Part shown: positions 1 to 8,286 of the stretch, piece after piece
Layout: the number at the start of each line of letters is the position of its first letter
Numbering within the stretch: the first letter of the stretch is position 1
DNA from: Verrucomicrobiota bacterium
Lineage (GTDB): Bacteria > Verrucomicrobiota > Verrucomicrobiia > Limisphaerales > J093
Length of the DNA stretch: 64,000 bases
Reading direction: 5' to 3'
Assembly: GCA_016716505.1 (NCBI GenBank)
Contig: JADJWF010000002.1
Coordinates: 310,001 to 374,000 of the forward strand
The notes under the pieces: model-generated
Seen by the model: the letters and a program-made list of their open reading frames with translations, nothing else
What the model was told of the DNA's origin: nothing
Database searches by the model: none
Program-made: the position numbers and the translations under genes

Positions 1-570
1 ACAGCCCAACTGCTGACCGAGGTCGTGCGCCAGGCTGCGGACGTAGGTCCCCTTGGTGCAGGCAATTCGAAACGTGCCAACCGGTTCCTCGTACGCGCTG
101 AACCGGAAATTGTAGATGTGGACCAGTCGGGCCTTCCGCTCCACCTCGACGCCTTTGCGCGCGAGTTTGTAGAGGGGGACCCCGCCCACCTTGGCCGCTG
201 ACACCATGGGGGGCGCTTGCATCAAATCACCGACGAACTTCTGGGCCTCCCGGTTGAGATCATCCAGGGTCAGCGGCGGAACGGGCAACGATGCGACCAG
301 TTCGCCATCCGCGTCGTAGGAATCGGTGGTTTCCCCGAACTTGATGGTGCCCTCATAAACCTTGTCCTCAGCCATGAGCCGCTCGGAGAGACGGGTGGCG
401 CGCCCCAGCACGATGATCAGCAGGCCGGTGGCGTTGGGGTCCAGCGAGCCGCAGTGGCCGACCTTCTTGATGCCGAAGCGGCGGCGGATGCGATCCACCA
501 CGTCGTGGGACGTCAGCCCCACGGGCTTGTCCACCAGCACGGCACCGTCGAAAGGAGAGAGTTGCTGCAT
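1..570 (-). CDS. truB: tRNA pseudouridine(55) synthase TruB (partial, 3' end beyond window)
   Basis: TruB converts U55 to pseudouridine in the T-loop of tRNAs. The 190 codons seen start MQQLSPFDGAVLVDKPVG and carry the family's catalytic block as GHCGSLDPNATGLL at about residues 39-52; the Asp is the expected nucleophile. The downstream motif with Lys-Leu and Tyr (PLYKLARKG, near residue 131) and the KGTYVRSLAHDLG motif near the end are also family hallmarks. The usual Thr of GHTG is Cys here, a tolerated variation. The ATG at 568-570 lies 4 nt after the stop of the upstream nrnA gene, so the two are translationally close. The C-terminal end, including any PUA domain, is outside the window. 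Confidence 0.93.
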   Translation of the reverse strand, partial: MQQLSPFDGAVLVDKPVGLTSHDVVDRIRRRFGIKKVGHCGSLDPNATGLLIIVLGRATRLSERLMAEDKVYEGTIKFGETTDSYDADGELVASLPVPPLTLDDLNREAQKFVGDLMQAPPMVSAAKVGGVPLYKLARKGVEVERKARLVHIYNFRFSAYEEPVGTFRIACTKGTYVRSLAHDLGQQLGC

Positions 571-574
571 GAGG

Positions 575-1558
575 TCAAGAGGCGGCTCGGAGCGCGTTCC
601 GGATCGCGGCCAACACCCGCCGCTGCACGGAAAGCGGTTTGCCGATGATGCGCGCGCCGGCGGCCGCCGGATGGCCGCCGCCACCGAAGGCACCGGCAAT
701 CTGGTTCACGTCCACCCGGTCGGACTTCGACCGCAGGCTGATACGGATTGTGCCCGGTTCGGTTTCCTCGAACACGCACGCCACCACCACCGGCTCGATG
801 GCGCGCAGGTGGTCAATCAGCCCTTCCGCGTCCGCCCGGCTGGCGCCCGCGCGGGCAAAGTCTTGCGGCCGAAGCCAGAAATAGGCAATGCGGTCGCGGT
901 CCGTCAGCCGGAAATGCAGGAAGACCTGCCGGACCAGCCGGACGCGCGCCAGCGGATAGGAATGGTACACGCGTTGGCAGATCTCCCCCAGATTCGCGCC
1001 CCGCTTCACCAGTTCGCCGGCGGTCACGAAAGTGCTCGGCCGGGTGGAGGGATATTGAAACGAGCCGGTGTCCGTCGAGACCGCCGCGAAGAGGCAGCCC
1101 GCGATCTGCGGGCTGATCGGCCAGCCGGCGAACTTCAGCAGGCGGAAGATCAACTCGCCGGTGGACGGCTCGCGGGGACTGACCCAGTTGATGTCGCCGT
1201 AACGGCTGTTGCTGGCGTGGTGGTCAATGTTGATCAGCACCCGCCGCCGGGTGACATGCTCCCCGGTGCATCCGAGGCGCTCGTAGGTCGCTGCGTCGGT
1301 CGCGATGACGCAGTCGAATTCCCGGCCCGCTTCCGGCCGACGCAACAGTTGTTCGGGATCGAGGAACGCCAACTTGGTCGGCGCGGGGTCCTCGTTCCAA
1401 ACCGTCACCTCCTTGCCTTCAGCCCGTAACGCCAGACCCAGGGCCAGTTGGGATCCAACACAATCGCCGTCCGGCCGGACATGGCCGACGACACAAATGG
1501 TATGGCTCTCGCGAATGGCCTCGAGAATGCGGTCAACGATCCGGGGACGCGGCTTCAT
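575..1558 (-). CDS. nrnA: DHH/DHHA1 phosphoesterase, NrnA-like oligoribonuclease / pAp phosphatase
   Basis: A 327-residue DHH-family protein of the NrnA type, whose characterised members degrade nano-RNAs and dephosphorylate 3',5'-pAp in the cytoplasm. Metal-binding motifs are visible in order: VGHVRPDGDCVGS near residues 24-36, IATDAA near 85, the NIDHHASN signature near 110, and the DHHA1 motif GGGGHPAAAGA near 295. The length matches the family (about 310-340). It sits between rbfA (20 nt upstream) and truB (4 nt downstream), the usual neighbourhood of this gene in nusA-infB operons. No odd features. Which of the two activities dominates cannot be told from sequence. Confidence 0.93.
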   Translation of the reverse strand: MKPRPRIVDRILEAIRESHTICVVGHVRPDGDCVGSQLALGLALRAEGKEVTVWNEDPAPTKLAFLDPEQLLRRPEAGREFDCVIATDAATYERLGCTGEHVTRRRVLINIDHHASNSRYGDINWVSPREPSTGELIFRLLKFAGWPISPQIAGCLFAAVSTDTGSFQYPSTRPSTFVTAGELVKRGANLGEICQRVYHSYPLARVRLVRQVFLHFRLTDRDRIAYFWLRPQDFARAGASRADAEGLIDHLRAIEPVVVACVFEETEPGTIRISLRSKSDRVDVNQIAGAFGGGGHPAAAGARIIGKPLSVQRRVLAAIRNALRAAS

Positions 1559-1578
1559 GCAGGACTTCGGCGGTGCAA

Positions 1579-1941
1579 TCAGCCCGGGGACGACGGCAGC
1601 GTTTTCTCGATTTCTTCCAGCAGGTGGAGCACGCGGTTTCCCCGCTCGACCGCCTCGTCGAGCACAAACCTCAGGACGGGCGTGTGACGGAGGACCACCG
1701 CGCCAGCGAGGAGGGACTGGAGACGAACGCGCTGTTCATTGAGCATCGGGATGGCGCGCTGGCGTTGCCGCTCCGAGCCGACCACGCCGACATAGACCAC
1801 GGCCGACTGGAAATCGCCGGCCAGTTTGACGTCGTTGACGCTCAGCAAGCCCGTTTGAGCCAGCGGAAACTCGCGCTGGATCAGCGCGCCCAGCTCGCGC
1901 TTGAGCAGTTCCCGGACTCGTTCCAACCGGCGATTGTGCAT
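1579..1941 (-). CDS. rbfA: 30S ribosome-binding factor RbfA
   Basis: RbfA binds the immature 30S subunit and assists 16S rRNA 5'-end maturation. The 120-residue product has the family's KH-like layout: an N-terminal RLERVRELLKRELG helix, the central block around VNDVKLAGDFQSAVVYV, and the C-terminal HTPVLRFVLDEAVERGNRV motif (compare the usual PxLxFxxD). The length is typical. It starts 40 nt after infB and is followed by nrnA, in the conserved operon order. The ATG at 1939-1941 is the only sensible start. Confidence 0.94.
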   Translation of the reverse strand: MHNRRLERVRELLKRELGALIQREFPLAQTGLLSVNDVKLAGDFQSAVVYVGVVGSERQRQRAIPMLNEQRVRLQSLLAGAVVLRHTPVLRFVLDEAVERGNRVLHLLEEIEKTLPSSPG

Positions 1942-1981
1942 GATCTCATCCCTCCCGGGCTTCGGCGCGGCTCACCACCGC

Positions 1982-4591
1982 TCAGAGCGACTGGGGAACC
2001 TCGACGAGGTTGTAACATTCCACGATGTCGCCTTCCTGGAAGTCGTTGAAGTTCTCCAGACGGATGCCGCACTCCATGCCGGCACGGACCTCGTTCACGT
2101 CATCCTGGAACCGCCGCAGCGTCTGCAGGATGCCCTCGAACAGCACGTTCCTCCGCCGCAGCACACGGACCTTGCCCTTGGTAATCCGGCCGCTGGTCAC
2201 CACGCAGCCGGCCACGGTTCCGCCCTTGGACAGCGTGAACAGTTTCCGGACCTCGGCGGTGCCAAACACGTTTTCCTTGAGCACGGGCGGCAGCAGGCCC
2301 GCCATGGCCGCCTTTACGGCATCAATCAGTTCGTAGATGATCGCGTACAGCTTGATCTGCACCCCTTCCCGCTTGGCCATCTCGGCCGCCGAATTGTCAA
2401 CGCGGGTGTGGAAACCGAGGATGACGCCTCCTTCGCCACTGGCCGCAAGCTGGACGTCACTCTCGGTGATGGCCCCGACATCACTGTGAATGATTTGGAG
2501 CGACACCTTGTCCGAGCGGATCTCCTTCAACGCCCCCACGATCGCCTCGACCGATCCTTGCGTGTCCGCCTTCAACACCACGCGGAGGGTCGTGGATTCC
2601 GCGCCGTCAATCCGGCTCAGGAAATCCTCCAGCCGGATGTTCTTGGGGGTTCGTTCGGCCGTGCGCCCCTCCAGCCGGCGGGCCTCCGTGATCTCCCGCG
2701 CGGCGTGTTCGGACTCCACCTGCATGAATTCAAGGCCGGCGGCCGGTGCCCCGTTCAATCCGAGAACTTTGACCGCCGTCGAGGGGCCGGCTTCCTTCAG
2801 GCGCGTTCCTTCCGCCGACACCAACGCACGCACCTTGCCGTGATACTCCCCGCACACGATGACCTGGCCCGGGCGCAACGTCCCCTTGCGCACGAGCAAT
2901 GTGGCAGTGGGGCCGCCGGGTTCGATGCCCGACTCGACCACGTTACCCCGGGCGGGGCGGTCGGGGTTGGCGCGCAGATCCATCAACTCGGCCTGCAGCA
3001 AAATCGCGGCAAGAAGCTTGTCCACCCCCTGCTTGGTCAGTGCCGACACATCCACGAACTGCGTGTCGCCGCCCCAGTCGTCCGGAACCAGCCCGCGTTC
3101 CTGAAGCTGCTGGCGCACCCGCATCGGCTGGGCATTGGGATGGTCAATCTTGTTGACCGCCACCACGATCGGCACGCCGGCGTCCCGCGCATGATTGAGT
3201 GCCTCCAGCGTCTGCGGCATCACCCCGTCGTTGGCAGCCACGACCAGCACCACAATGTCGGTGATGTGCGCCCCCCGCGCGCGCATGGCGCTGAACGCGG
3301 CGTGGCCGGGCGTGTCAAGGAAGGTGATGGCGGCGAGTTCTTTGGGGCGGTCGGGATGCGGCACGTTGATCGTGTAGGCCCCGATATGCTGCGTAATCCC
3401 GCCCGCTTCGCCGGCCACCACGTTCGACTTTCGAATCACATCCAGCAGCGACGTCTTCCCGTGGTCCACGTGGCCCATGATGGTCACCACCGGCGCTCGC
3501 GGCTTGAGGTCTTCCGGCCGGTCGTCGGGATCGAGATCTTCCTTTTTCGGCGCGACCTTCTGCACCTCGGCCGCACCCGTGCGTTTGGTCACGCGCAGCC
3601 GGATGCCGTGCTTCGCCGCCACTTTCTGGGCGATGTCCGTTTCAACCGTTTGGTTGACGTTGGCGAAGATCCCCAACTCCATCAGGTCCGCGATGACCTG
3701 GAACGGCTTGCGCCGGATCACATCGGCCAGGTCGCGCACCGTTACCGGCGGTCGCAACGTGACCTCCTCGCCCGTCATGGGCTCGGCCGGGGTGATTGGC
3801 CGCCCAACTGCCGCCGGTCTGGCAGCGGTAGCCGCCGGCCTCTGGGGGGGACTCACCGGACGACCGTCGCGGCCCCGTGCAGGTTCGGTGCGACCGCCGG
3901 CGACCGGTCTGGCGGCCGGCCGAGCTGGCGCTTGGGACTGGGCACGGGCACCGGGCCGTTCGGCGGAGCGCGGGCGATAACCAGCCAAATTGATGAAACC
4001 CACCCGGTCTCCCACCTTCGGCGGCGGCGGCGGAGGAGGAGGGGGGGGCGGGGCTGGGGGCGTGGGTGCCGACGGCGGTGCCACCTCTGCGGCACTGGCA
4101 GGCGGCTCACCGACGCTTGGTGTCTGAGCGGGCACCTGAATCGCGGGTGCCGCGACCGCTGGCTCAACCGGCGGGGTTTCGACAGGCAAAGTCGCTGGCG
4201 TCGGTGGAACCGGGAGGGGCTCGACCACCGGTGCCACCACGGCTTCGGTCACCGGAGGCGCGGGAATCTCAGGTGCTGGTGGCCCGGGCGGGGCCGGCTC
4301 CGGCGGGGCCGGCTCCGGCGGGGCCGGAGTTGGGGGGGCTTCTGGCGGCGGAGCGGACTCCGCCTCGCCCGCTACTGCCGGCGCCGCCGGAGCTTGCGTT
4401 GCCTCCGGTGGCGCCGTCTCCTCGGCGGCGGGCTTCCACCCCAGTTGTTCGAGCAGGAACTCCGCCGTGATCTTGTCGAGCGTGCTGGACGCCACTTTGG
4501 CGCCGGCGATGCCCAGTTCTTTCGCCTTGGCAAGGACGATCTTGCTTTCAACTCCCGCCTTCTTGGCGATTTCGTAAATTCGAACGGGCAT
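1982..4591 (-). CDS. infB: Translation initiation factor IF-2
   Basis: IF-2 is the GTPase that brings fMet-tRNA to the 30S subunit. The 869-residue protein begins with the IF2_N helix (MPVRIYEIAKKAGVESK), followed by a long linker (about residues 55-215) unusually rich in Pro, Ala and Glu, including an 11-residue proline run. It then has a second IF2_N-like segment (RDLADVIRRKPFQVIADLMELG) and the G domain. GTPase motifs are intact: GHVDHGKTSL (G1), DTPGH (G3) and NKID (G4). The C-terminal beta-barrel and C1/C2 domains follow, ending in ECYNLVEVPQSL. It is second in the nusA operon, 66 nt after nusA. The proline-rich linker is the only unusual feature; its function is unknown. Confidence 0.97.
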   Translation of the reverse strand: MPVRIYEIAKKAGVESKIVLAKAKELGIAGAKVASSTLDKITAEFLLEQLGWKPAAEETAPPEATQAPAAPAVAGEAESAPPPEAPPTPAPPEPAPPEPAPPGPPAPEIPAPPVTEAVVAPVVEPLPVPPTPATLPVETPPVEPAVAAPAIQVPAQTPSVGEPPASAAEVAPPSAPTPPAPPPPPPPPPPPKVGDRVGFINLAGYRPRSAERPGARAQSQAPARPAARPVAGGRTEPARGRDGRPVSPPQRPAATAARPAAVGRPITPAEPMTGEEVTLRPPVTVRDLADVIRRKPFQVIADLMELGIFANVNQTVETDIAQKVAAKHGIRLRVTKRTGAAEVQKVAPKKEDLDPDDRPEDLKPRAPVVTIMGHVDHGKTSLLDVIRKSNVVAGEAGGITQHIGAYTINVPHPDRPKELAAITFLDTPGHAAFSAMRARGAHITDIVVLVVAANDGVMPQTLEALNHARDAGVPIVVAVNKIDHPNAQPMRVRQQLQERGLVPDDWGGDTQFVDVSALTKQGVDKLLAAILLQAELMDLRANPDRPARGNVVESGIEPGGPTATLLVRKGTLRPGQVIVCGEYHGKVRALVSAEGTRLKEAGPSTAVKVLGLNGAPAAGLEFMQVESEHAAREITEARRLEGRTAERTPKNIRLEDFLSRIDGAESTTLRVVLKADTQGSVEAIVGALKEIRSDKVSLQIIHSDVGAITESDVQLAASGEGGVILGFHTRVDNSAAEMAKREGVQIKLYAIIYELIDAVKAAMAGLLPPVLKENVFGTAEVRKLFTLSKGGTVAGCVVTSGRITKGKVRVLRRRNVLFEGILQTLRRFQDDVNEVRAGMECGIRLENFNDFQEGDIVECYNLVEVPQSL

Positions 4592-4657
4592 AGTTTCGCA
4601 CCAACCGATCCAGCCGGCCCGCCGACGCTCGACAGACCCGACCGGTCAAAGATGTTC

Positions 4658-5938
4658 TCACTGGGCGGCCGATTCAGCGGCCAGCTTGGCGGTCCGCCGC
4701 TCCACCTCGGACCGGGCGGCGGCGAACACGGCCGCCGCTTGTTCCCCGATCTCCGGGATTTCGGCCAAATCCTTTTCGGTCACTTCCATCAGGTCCTCCA
4801 AGTTGGTGAAACCGTGATGCACCAGGATGTCGGCCATTTGCGGCGAAATGCCAGGCACGGTCGCCAACGCCTCGACGGCGTTCGCGATCTTCTGCTCGAA
4901 GCCCTGAACCACCACTTTCTCGGCATCAATGTCAATGTGCCAACCGGTGAGGCGGGACGTGAGGCGGGCGTTTTGGCCGCGCTTGCCGATGGCCAGGGAG
5001 AGCTGGTCCGGCGCCACCAGGATGTTGATCCGGCGATTGGCTTCGTCCACCTCGAAACTCTTCAGTTTCGCCGGCTGCAGCGCGTTCGCGACGAACGTCC
5101 GGATGTCCGGCGACCACGGGATGATGTCCACCTTCTCGTTGTTGAGTTCGCGGACGATGTTTTTCACCCGTTGCCCTCGCAGGCCGACGCAAGCGCCCAC
5201 TGGATCCACCTTCGAGTCCCGCGAATAAACGGCCATCTTGGTCCGAAAACCCGGCTCCCGGGCAATCGCCTTGATCTCGATCGTTCCGTCAGCGATTTCC
5301 GCCACCTCGAGCTGGAAGAGCTTCATCACGAATTCAGGCATCGCGCGCGACAGGATGATCTCCGGGCCACGCGGGGTCTCTTCGACGGCGCGCACGTAAC
5401 AGCGGATTCGCTCACCAATCTGGTACTCCTCGGTGGGCACCCGCTCGCGATTCGGCAGCAGGGCCTCGTAACGGCCGAGGTCCACCGTCACGTCCGACCG
5501 CTCAAACCGCCGGACCACGCCGCTCACGATGTCGCCCACCCGGTCCTTGAACTCAGTGAAAATCAGCGCCTTCTCGGCCTTCCGCACGTGCTGCAACAGG
5601 GTTTGCCTGGCATACTGCGAGGCAATCCGACCGAAGCCGGAAGGCGTCACTTCCACTTCCAGTTCGTCGCCCACCTGGGCGGCGGGTTGGATGCGCCGGG
5701 CGTCAAACAGGGAGATTTGATCGTGCTTTGAAATCACGCGGTCCGCGACCACCAGCTTGGCGAAGGCCTTGATGTCGCCCGTCTTCGGATCAATCTCGCA
5801 GCGCAGCTCACGCGCCGGCCCGACGGCCTTTTTCGCGGCTGCCACCAGCGCGTCTTGGACCGCGGTCAACAGGACATCCCGAGGGATGCCCTTTTCCCGC
5901 TCCCAAAACTCCAGCCCGGCGAGCATTTCGTTGTTCAT
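4658..5938 (-). CDS. nusA: Transcription termination/antitermination protein NusA
   Basis: NusA binds RNA polymerase and modulates pausing, termination and antitermination. The product is 426 residues with the usual order: N-terminal RNAP-binding domain, S1 domain (GDIVSGVVRRFERSDVTVDLG), KH1/KH2 (motif DPVGACVGLRGQRVKNIVREL and AIGKRGQNARLTSRLTGW), and a short helix-hairpin-helix tail (VPGISPQMADILVHHGF). The start is set at the ATG at 5936-5938 (MNNEMLAGLEF) because GAGG lies 5 nt upstream; an in-frame ATG five codons earlier lacks such a site. It is first in the operon with infB, rbfA, nrnA and truB. The rimP gene that usually precedes it is absent. A terminator-like hairpin sits just upstream. 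Confidence 0.96.
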   Translation of the reverse strand: MNNEMLAGLEFWEREKGIPRDVLLTAVQDALVAAAKKAVGPARELRCEIDPKTGDIKAFAKLVVADRVISKHDQISLFDARRIQPAAQVGDELEVEVTPSGFGRIASQYARQTLLQHVRKAEKALIFTEFKDRVGDIVSGVVRRFERSDVTVDLGRYEALLPNRERVPTEEYQIGERIRCYVRAVEETPRGPEIILSRAMPEFVMKLFQLEVAEIADGTIEIKAIAREPGFRTKMAVYSRDSKVDPVGACVGLRGQRVKNIVRELNNEKVDIIPWSPDIRTFVANALQPAKLKSFEVDEANRRINILVAPDQLSLAIGKRGQNARLTSRLTGWHIDIDAEKVVVQGFEQKIANAVEALATVPGISPQMADILVHHGFTNLEDLMEVTEKDLAEIPEIGEQAAAVFAAARSEVERRTAKLAAESAAQ

Positions 5939-5962
5939 AGTCCTCAACCCCATTCGGGGAAC

Positions 5963-5993
5963 AAAAAAGTCGGCAGATTAGGCTCTCCGACTT
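5963..5993 (-). terminator. Terminator-like hairpin in the nusA leader (candidate attenuator)
   Basis: On the minus strand a stem AAGTCGG/CCGACTT, extended by AGA/TCT with one bulged G and a 6-nt loop, is followed directly by six T residues. This is the form of an intrinsic terminator. It ends 24 nt before the nusA start codon, so it can only act on transcripts entering the nusA operon. No gene lies upstream on this strand to need a terminator, so an attenuator for nusA autocontrol is an inference. A weak promoter candidate (TTGACG at 6055-6060, AATGAT at 6030-6035, 19-nt spacer) lies just upstream. Confidence 0.6.
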
Positions 5994-6868
5994 CACAGCG
6001 CTGGCCACCCAGCGAATTGAATGTTGAGGATCATTTTCGGCCGCCACCCGGCAGCGTCAAGCCGTAATTCCGACCACGCGGGAAACCGGTGTCCGTCCAT
6101 TCTCAGTTGGGGAGGGCGATCCGGACGGGCAGCGCGGGATGGAGGCAGGTTACGCCCGCGGGCGTTCCAGACCATCGGCTGAACTTGTGGGAATGGAGTC
6201 AGCCGCCAGTCTGGATGCCGCGATTTTTTGGGTGACGCTGGCAGACGAGCAGTCGCTTGCTCGGCGGACAGTGAGGGGCACCGCGGGATGTTTTTGCCGC
6301 GGGCCAGCAACGACTGGTGGTCGGCCCCGCCGAAGCGGTCCCGGCGGGTGACGCCGACCCTGGTGCGCAACCGGCCTGGTTCGCTCAGTCCAGGCAGAAG
6401 GGTGGCGGACAGTCTCCCACGCCCGGGTCTGGCCGCGGGGCAGTCGGACCAGTTGGAGGCTCCGGCGGCGCAGTCAATGAGGGGGTCGGGGTGCTGGCCA
6501 GCCAAATGCCAGAGCCGGGCGTGCTATGGAGACATCCCGCCCGAAACACGCTCCGGGAATACCGGCTGGGACGGGGAGGCGACGCGCAGCCTGACGGAGC
6601 CGCGACTCGCAGGCGCAATGATCCAACCGCCGCCAGCCGGCGGCTCGGAGAAACCTTCGCGCTCTCGCCCATACAACGCGACCAAGAGGCATCTACAGAA
6701 ACTGGCCGTGCAAAAGAACACGCCGGTTTCAACCGCCTGCCAAACCGGGGCGGGGGCTGGGCCTGCTTGCCGGCCCAAGCCACCAAACTCTGACATCAGA
6801 CCGGCGGTTACCGTTTGCCGTTGATTCACGGAGGGGGGAACGGTTGTATCCCCGGACAAGGCTTCACT
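5994..6868. other. Long divergent intergenic region, no gene recognised
   Basis: About 875 bp between nusA (minus) and the URO-D gene (plus). Short open frames on both strands overlap one another, have Arg/Pro/Gly-rich shadow composition and show no recognisable motif. In particular none resembles RimP, the usual nusA neighbour. No tRNA-like T-loop or cloverleaf was found. The region contains the weak nusA promoter candidate at 6030-6060 and a small GC hairpin at 6627-6643. Nothing else can be supported. Confidence 0.5.
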
Positions 6869-8131
6869 ATGAATTCCCGCGACAGACTGCAGGCCGCGCT
6901 CGACCATCGTCAACCCGATCGCGTACCGGTGGACTTCGGCGCCACTTTTGTCACCGGCATGCACGTGTCGGTGGTTCACCGGCTGCGACAGCGCCTGCTG
7001 GGCGAACCGGACCATCGCGTGAAGGTGATCGAGCCCTACCAGATGCTGGGCGAGATTGACGACCGCTTGCGCGAAGCGCTCGGCATAGACGTCATCGGCG
7101 CGCTGGGGCGACGCTCAATTTTCGGGACCGAGGCGAAAGACTGGAAGCCATTCACCACCTTCGATGGCACGCCGTGCCTGCTGCCCGGCCAGATGAACCT
7201 CACGCCCGCGCCCGACGGCGGCTGGTACATGTACCCGGAGGGCGACACCAGCGTTGGCCCGAGCGGCCACATGCCGGAAGGAGCGTATTTCTTCGACGCG
7301 GTGATCCGGCAGGATCCGATTGACGAAGATCATCTTGATCCCGCTGACAACACGGAAGAGTTCGGCCTCCTGAGCGAAGAGGACCTCGCCTACTATCGCG
7401 AAAAGAAGACCTGGTTTGAGGCGCGGCGTGAGTACGGCGCCATCCTCGTCATCCCGGGCACGGCCTTCGGCGACATCGCGTTGGTGCCCGCCCCGTGGCT
7501 GAAGCACCCGAAAGGCATTCGCGACGTGGCCGAGTGGTACATGATCACCAAGGCGCGACCGGATTACGTGCGGCAGGTTTTTGAGCGGCAATGCGAGGTC
7601 GCCCTCCAGAACGTGGAAACCCTGATCAACCTCTTCGGTGATACGATTCAGGTCGCGCTGATCACGGGCACCGACTTCGGCACCCAGCGCGGTCCCTTCA
7701 TCTCCACGCAGGCGTATCGCGAGCTCTTCCAGCCCTTTCACCGGCGCATCAACGAACTCATCCATCGGCGCACGGCTTGGAAGACGTTCATCCACTCGTG
7801 CGGGTCGGTGTACCAGTTCCTGCCCGCGTTCATCGAGGCGGGCTTTGATGTCCTGAATCCGGTTCAGTGTTCCGCGCTGGACATGGAGCCGCGGCGGTTG
7901 AAGCGGGAGTTCGGGCGGGACCTGGTTTTTTGGGGAGGGGGCGTTGACACCCAGCAGACGATTGCGCGGGGCACGCCGGAGCAGGTTTATCAGGAAGTCC
8001 GCGAGCGAATTGCCATCTTCAACGAGGGCGGGGGGTACGTTTTCAACGCCATCCACAACATTCAGGGCAACACGCCAATCGAGAACGTCGAGGCCCTGTT
8101 CAAGGCCCTGCGGGACAGCGCGCGAGGCTGA
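6869..8131 (+). CDS. Uroporphyrinogen decarboxylase (URO-D) family protein, probable corrinoid-type methyltransferase relative
   Basis: A 420-residue protein of the URO-D superfamily outside the HemE group. It begins MNSRDRLQAALDHRQPDRVPVDFGATF, the typical opening of uncharacterised URO-D/MtaA-like proteins. Other family signatures are FGTQRGPFISTQAYRELFQPFHRRI, the HSCGSVYQFLPAFIEAGFDVLNPVQ block with a His-x-Cys that could bind zinc as in MtaA/CmuA methyltransferases, and the late GGGYVFNAIHNIQGNTPIENV segment. The start was chosen at this Met; an upstream in-frame Met adds 18 unconserved residues. It stands alone, with no corrinoid protein gene beside it. The substrate is unknown; a role in haem synthesis is unlikely. 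Confidence 0.8.
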   Translation: MNSRDRLQAALDHRQPDRVPVDFGATFVTGMHVSVVHRLRQRLLGEPDHRVKVIEPYQMLGEIDDRLREALGIDVIGALGRRSIFGTEAKDWKPFTTFDGTPCLLPGQMNLTPAPDGGWYMYPEGDTSVGPSGHMPEGAYFFDAVIRQDPIDEDHLDPADNTEEFGLLSEEDLAYYREKKTWFEARREYGAILVIPGTAFGDIALVPAPWLKHPKGIRDVAEWYMITKARPDYVRQVFERQCEVALQNVETLINLFGDTIQVALITGTDFGTQRGPFISTQAYRELFQPFHRRINELIHRRTAWKTFIHSCGSVYQFLPAFIEAGFDVLNPVQCSALDMEPRRLKREFGRDLVFWGGGVDTQQTIARGTPEQVYQEVRERIAIFNEGGGYVFNAIHNIQGNTPIENVEALFKALRDSARG

Positions 8132-8206
8132 TCCCGGTGTCGCCTCCTCTTCGCAGAGAGAAAGAACTTGTCCGGCAGGGGCGACGCGGGTCGTCCAAAC
8201 GAGAAC

Positions 8207-8223
8207 GCCGCCCAAGGGGCGGC
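8207..8223. terminator. GC hairpin between convergent genes
   Basis: A perfect 7-bp stem GCCGCCC/GGGCGGC with a 3-nt loop lies between the URO-D gene and the convergent sodA-like gene. There is no clear T-run on either side, so if it terminates transcription it may do so only weakly or bidirectionally. Confidence 0.35.
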
Positions 8224-8286
8224 AGTTCCGAGTTCAGATAACGGGAGCAGCGCGAGGCGCTCCGGGCGCTGGGGCGGTTCAGGGAG

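Noticed and set aside
1901..5731. A 1276-codon open frame on the plus strand opposite infB and nusA
   Set aside because: It is the antisense shadow of two well-identified genes in GC-rich DNA; it is His/Arg/Pro-rich and has no motif.
6139..6824. Possible small genes upstream of the URO-D gene
   Set aside because: Overlapping frames on both strands, no motif and no ribosome-binding site.
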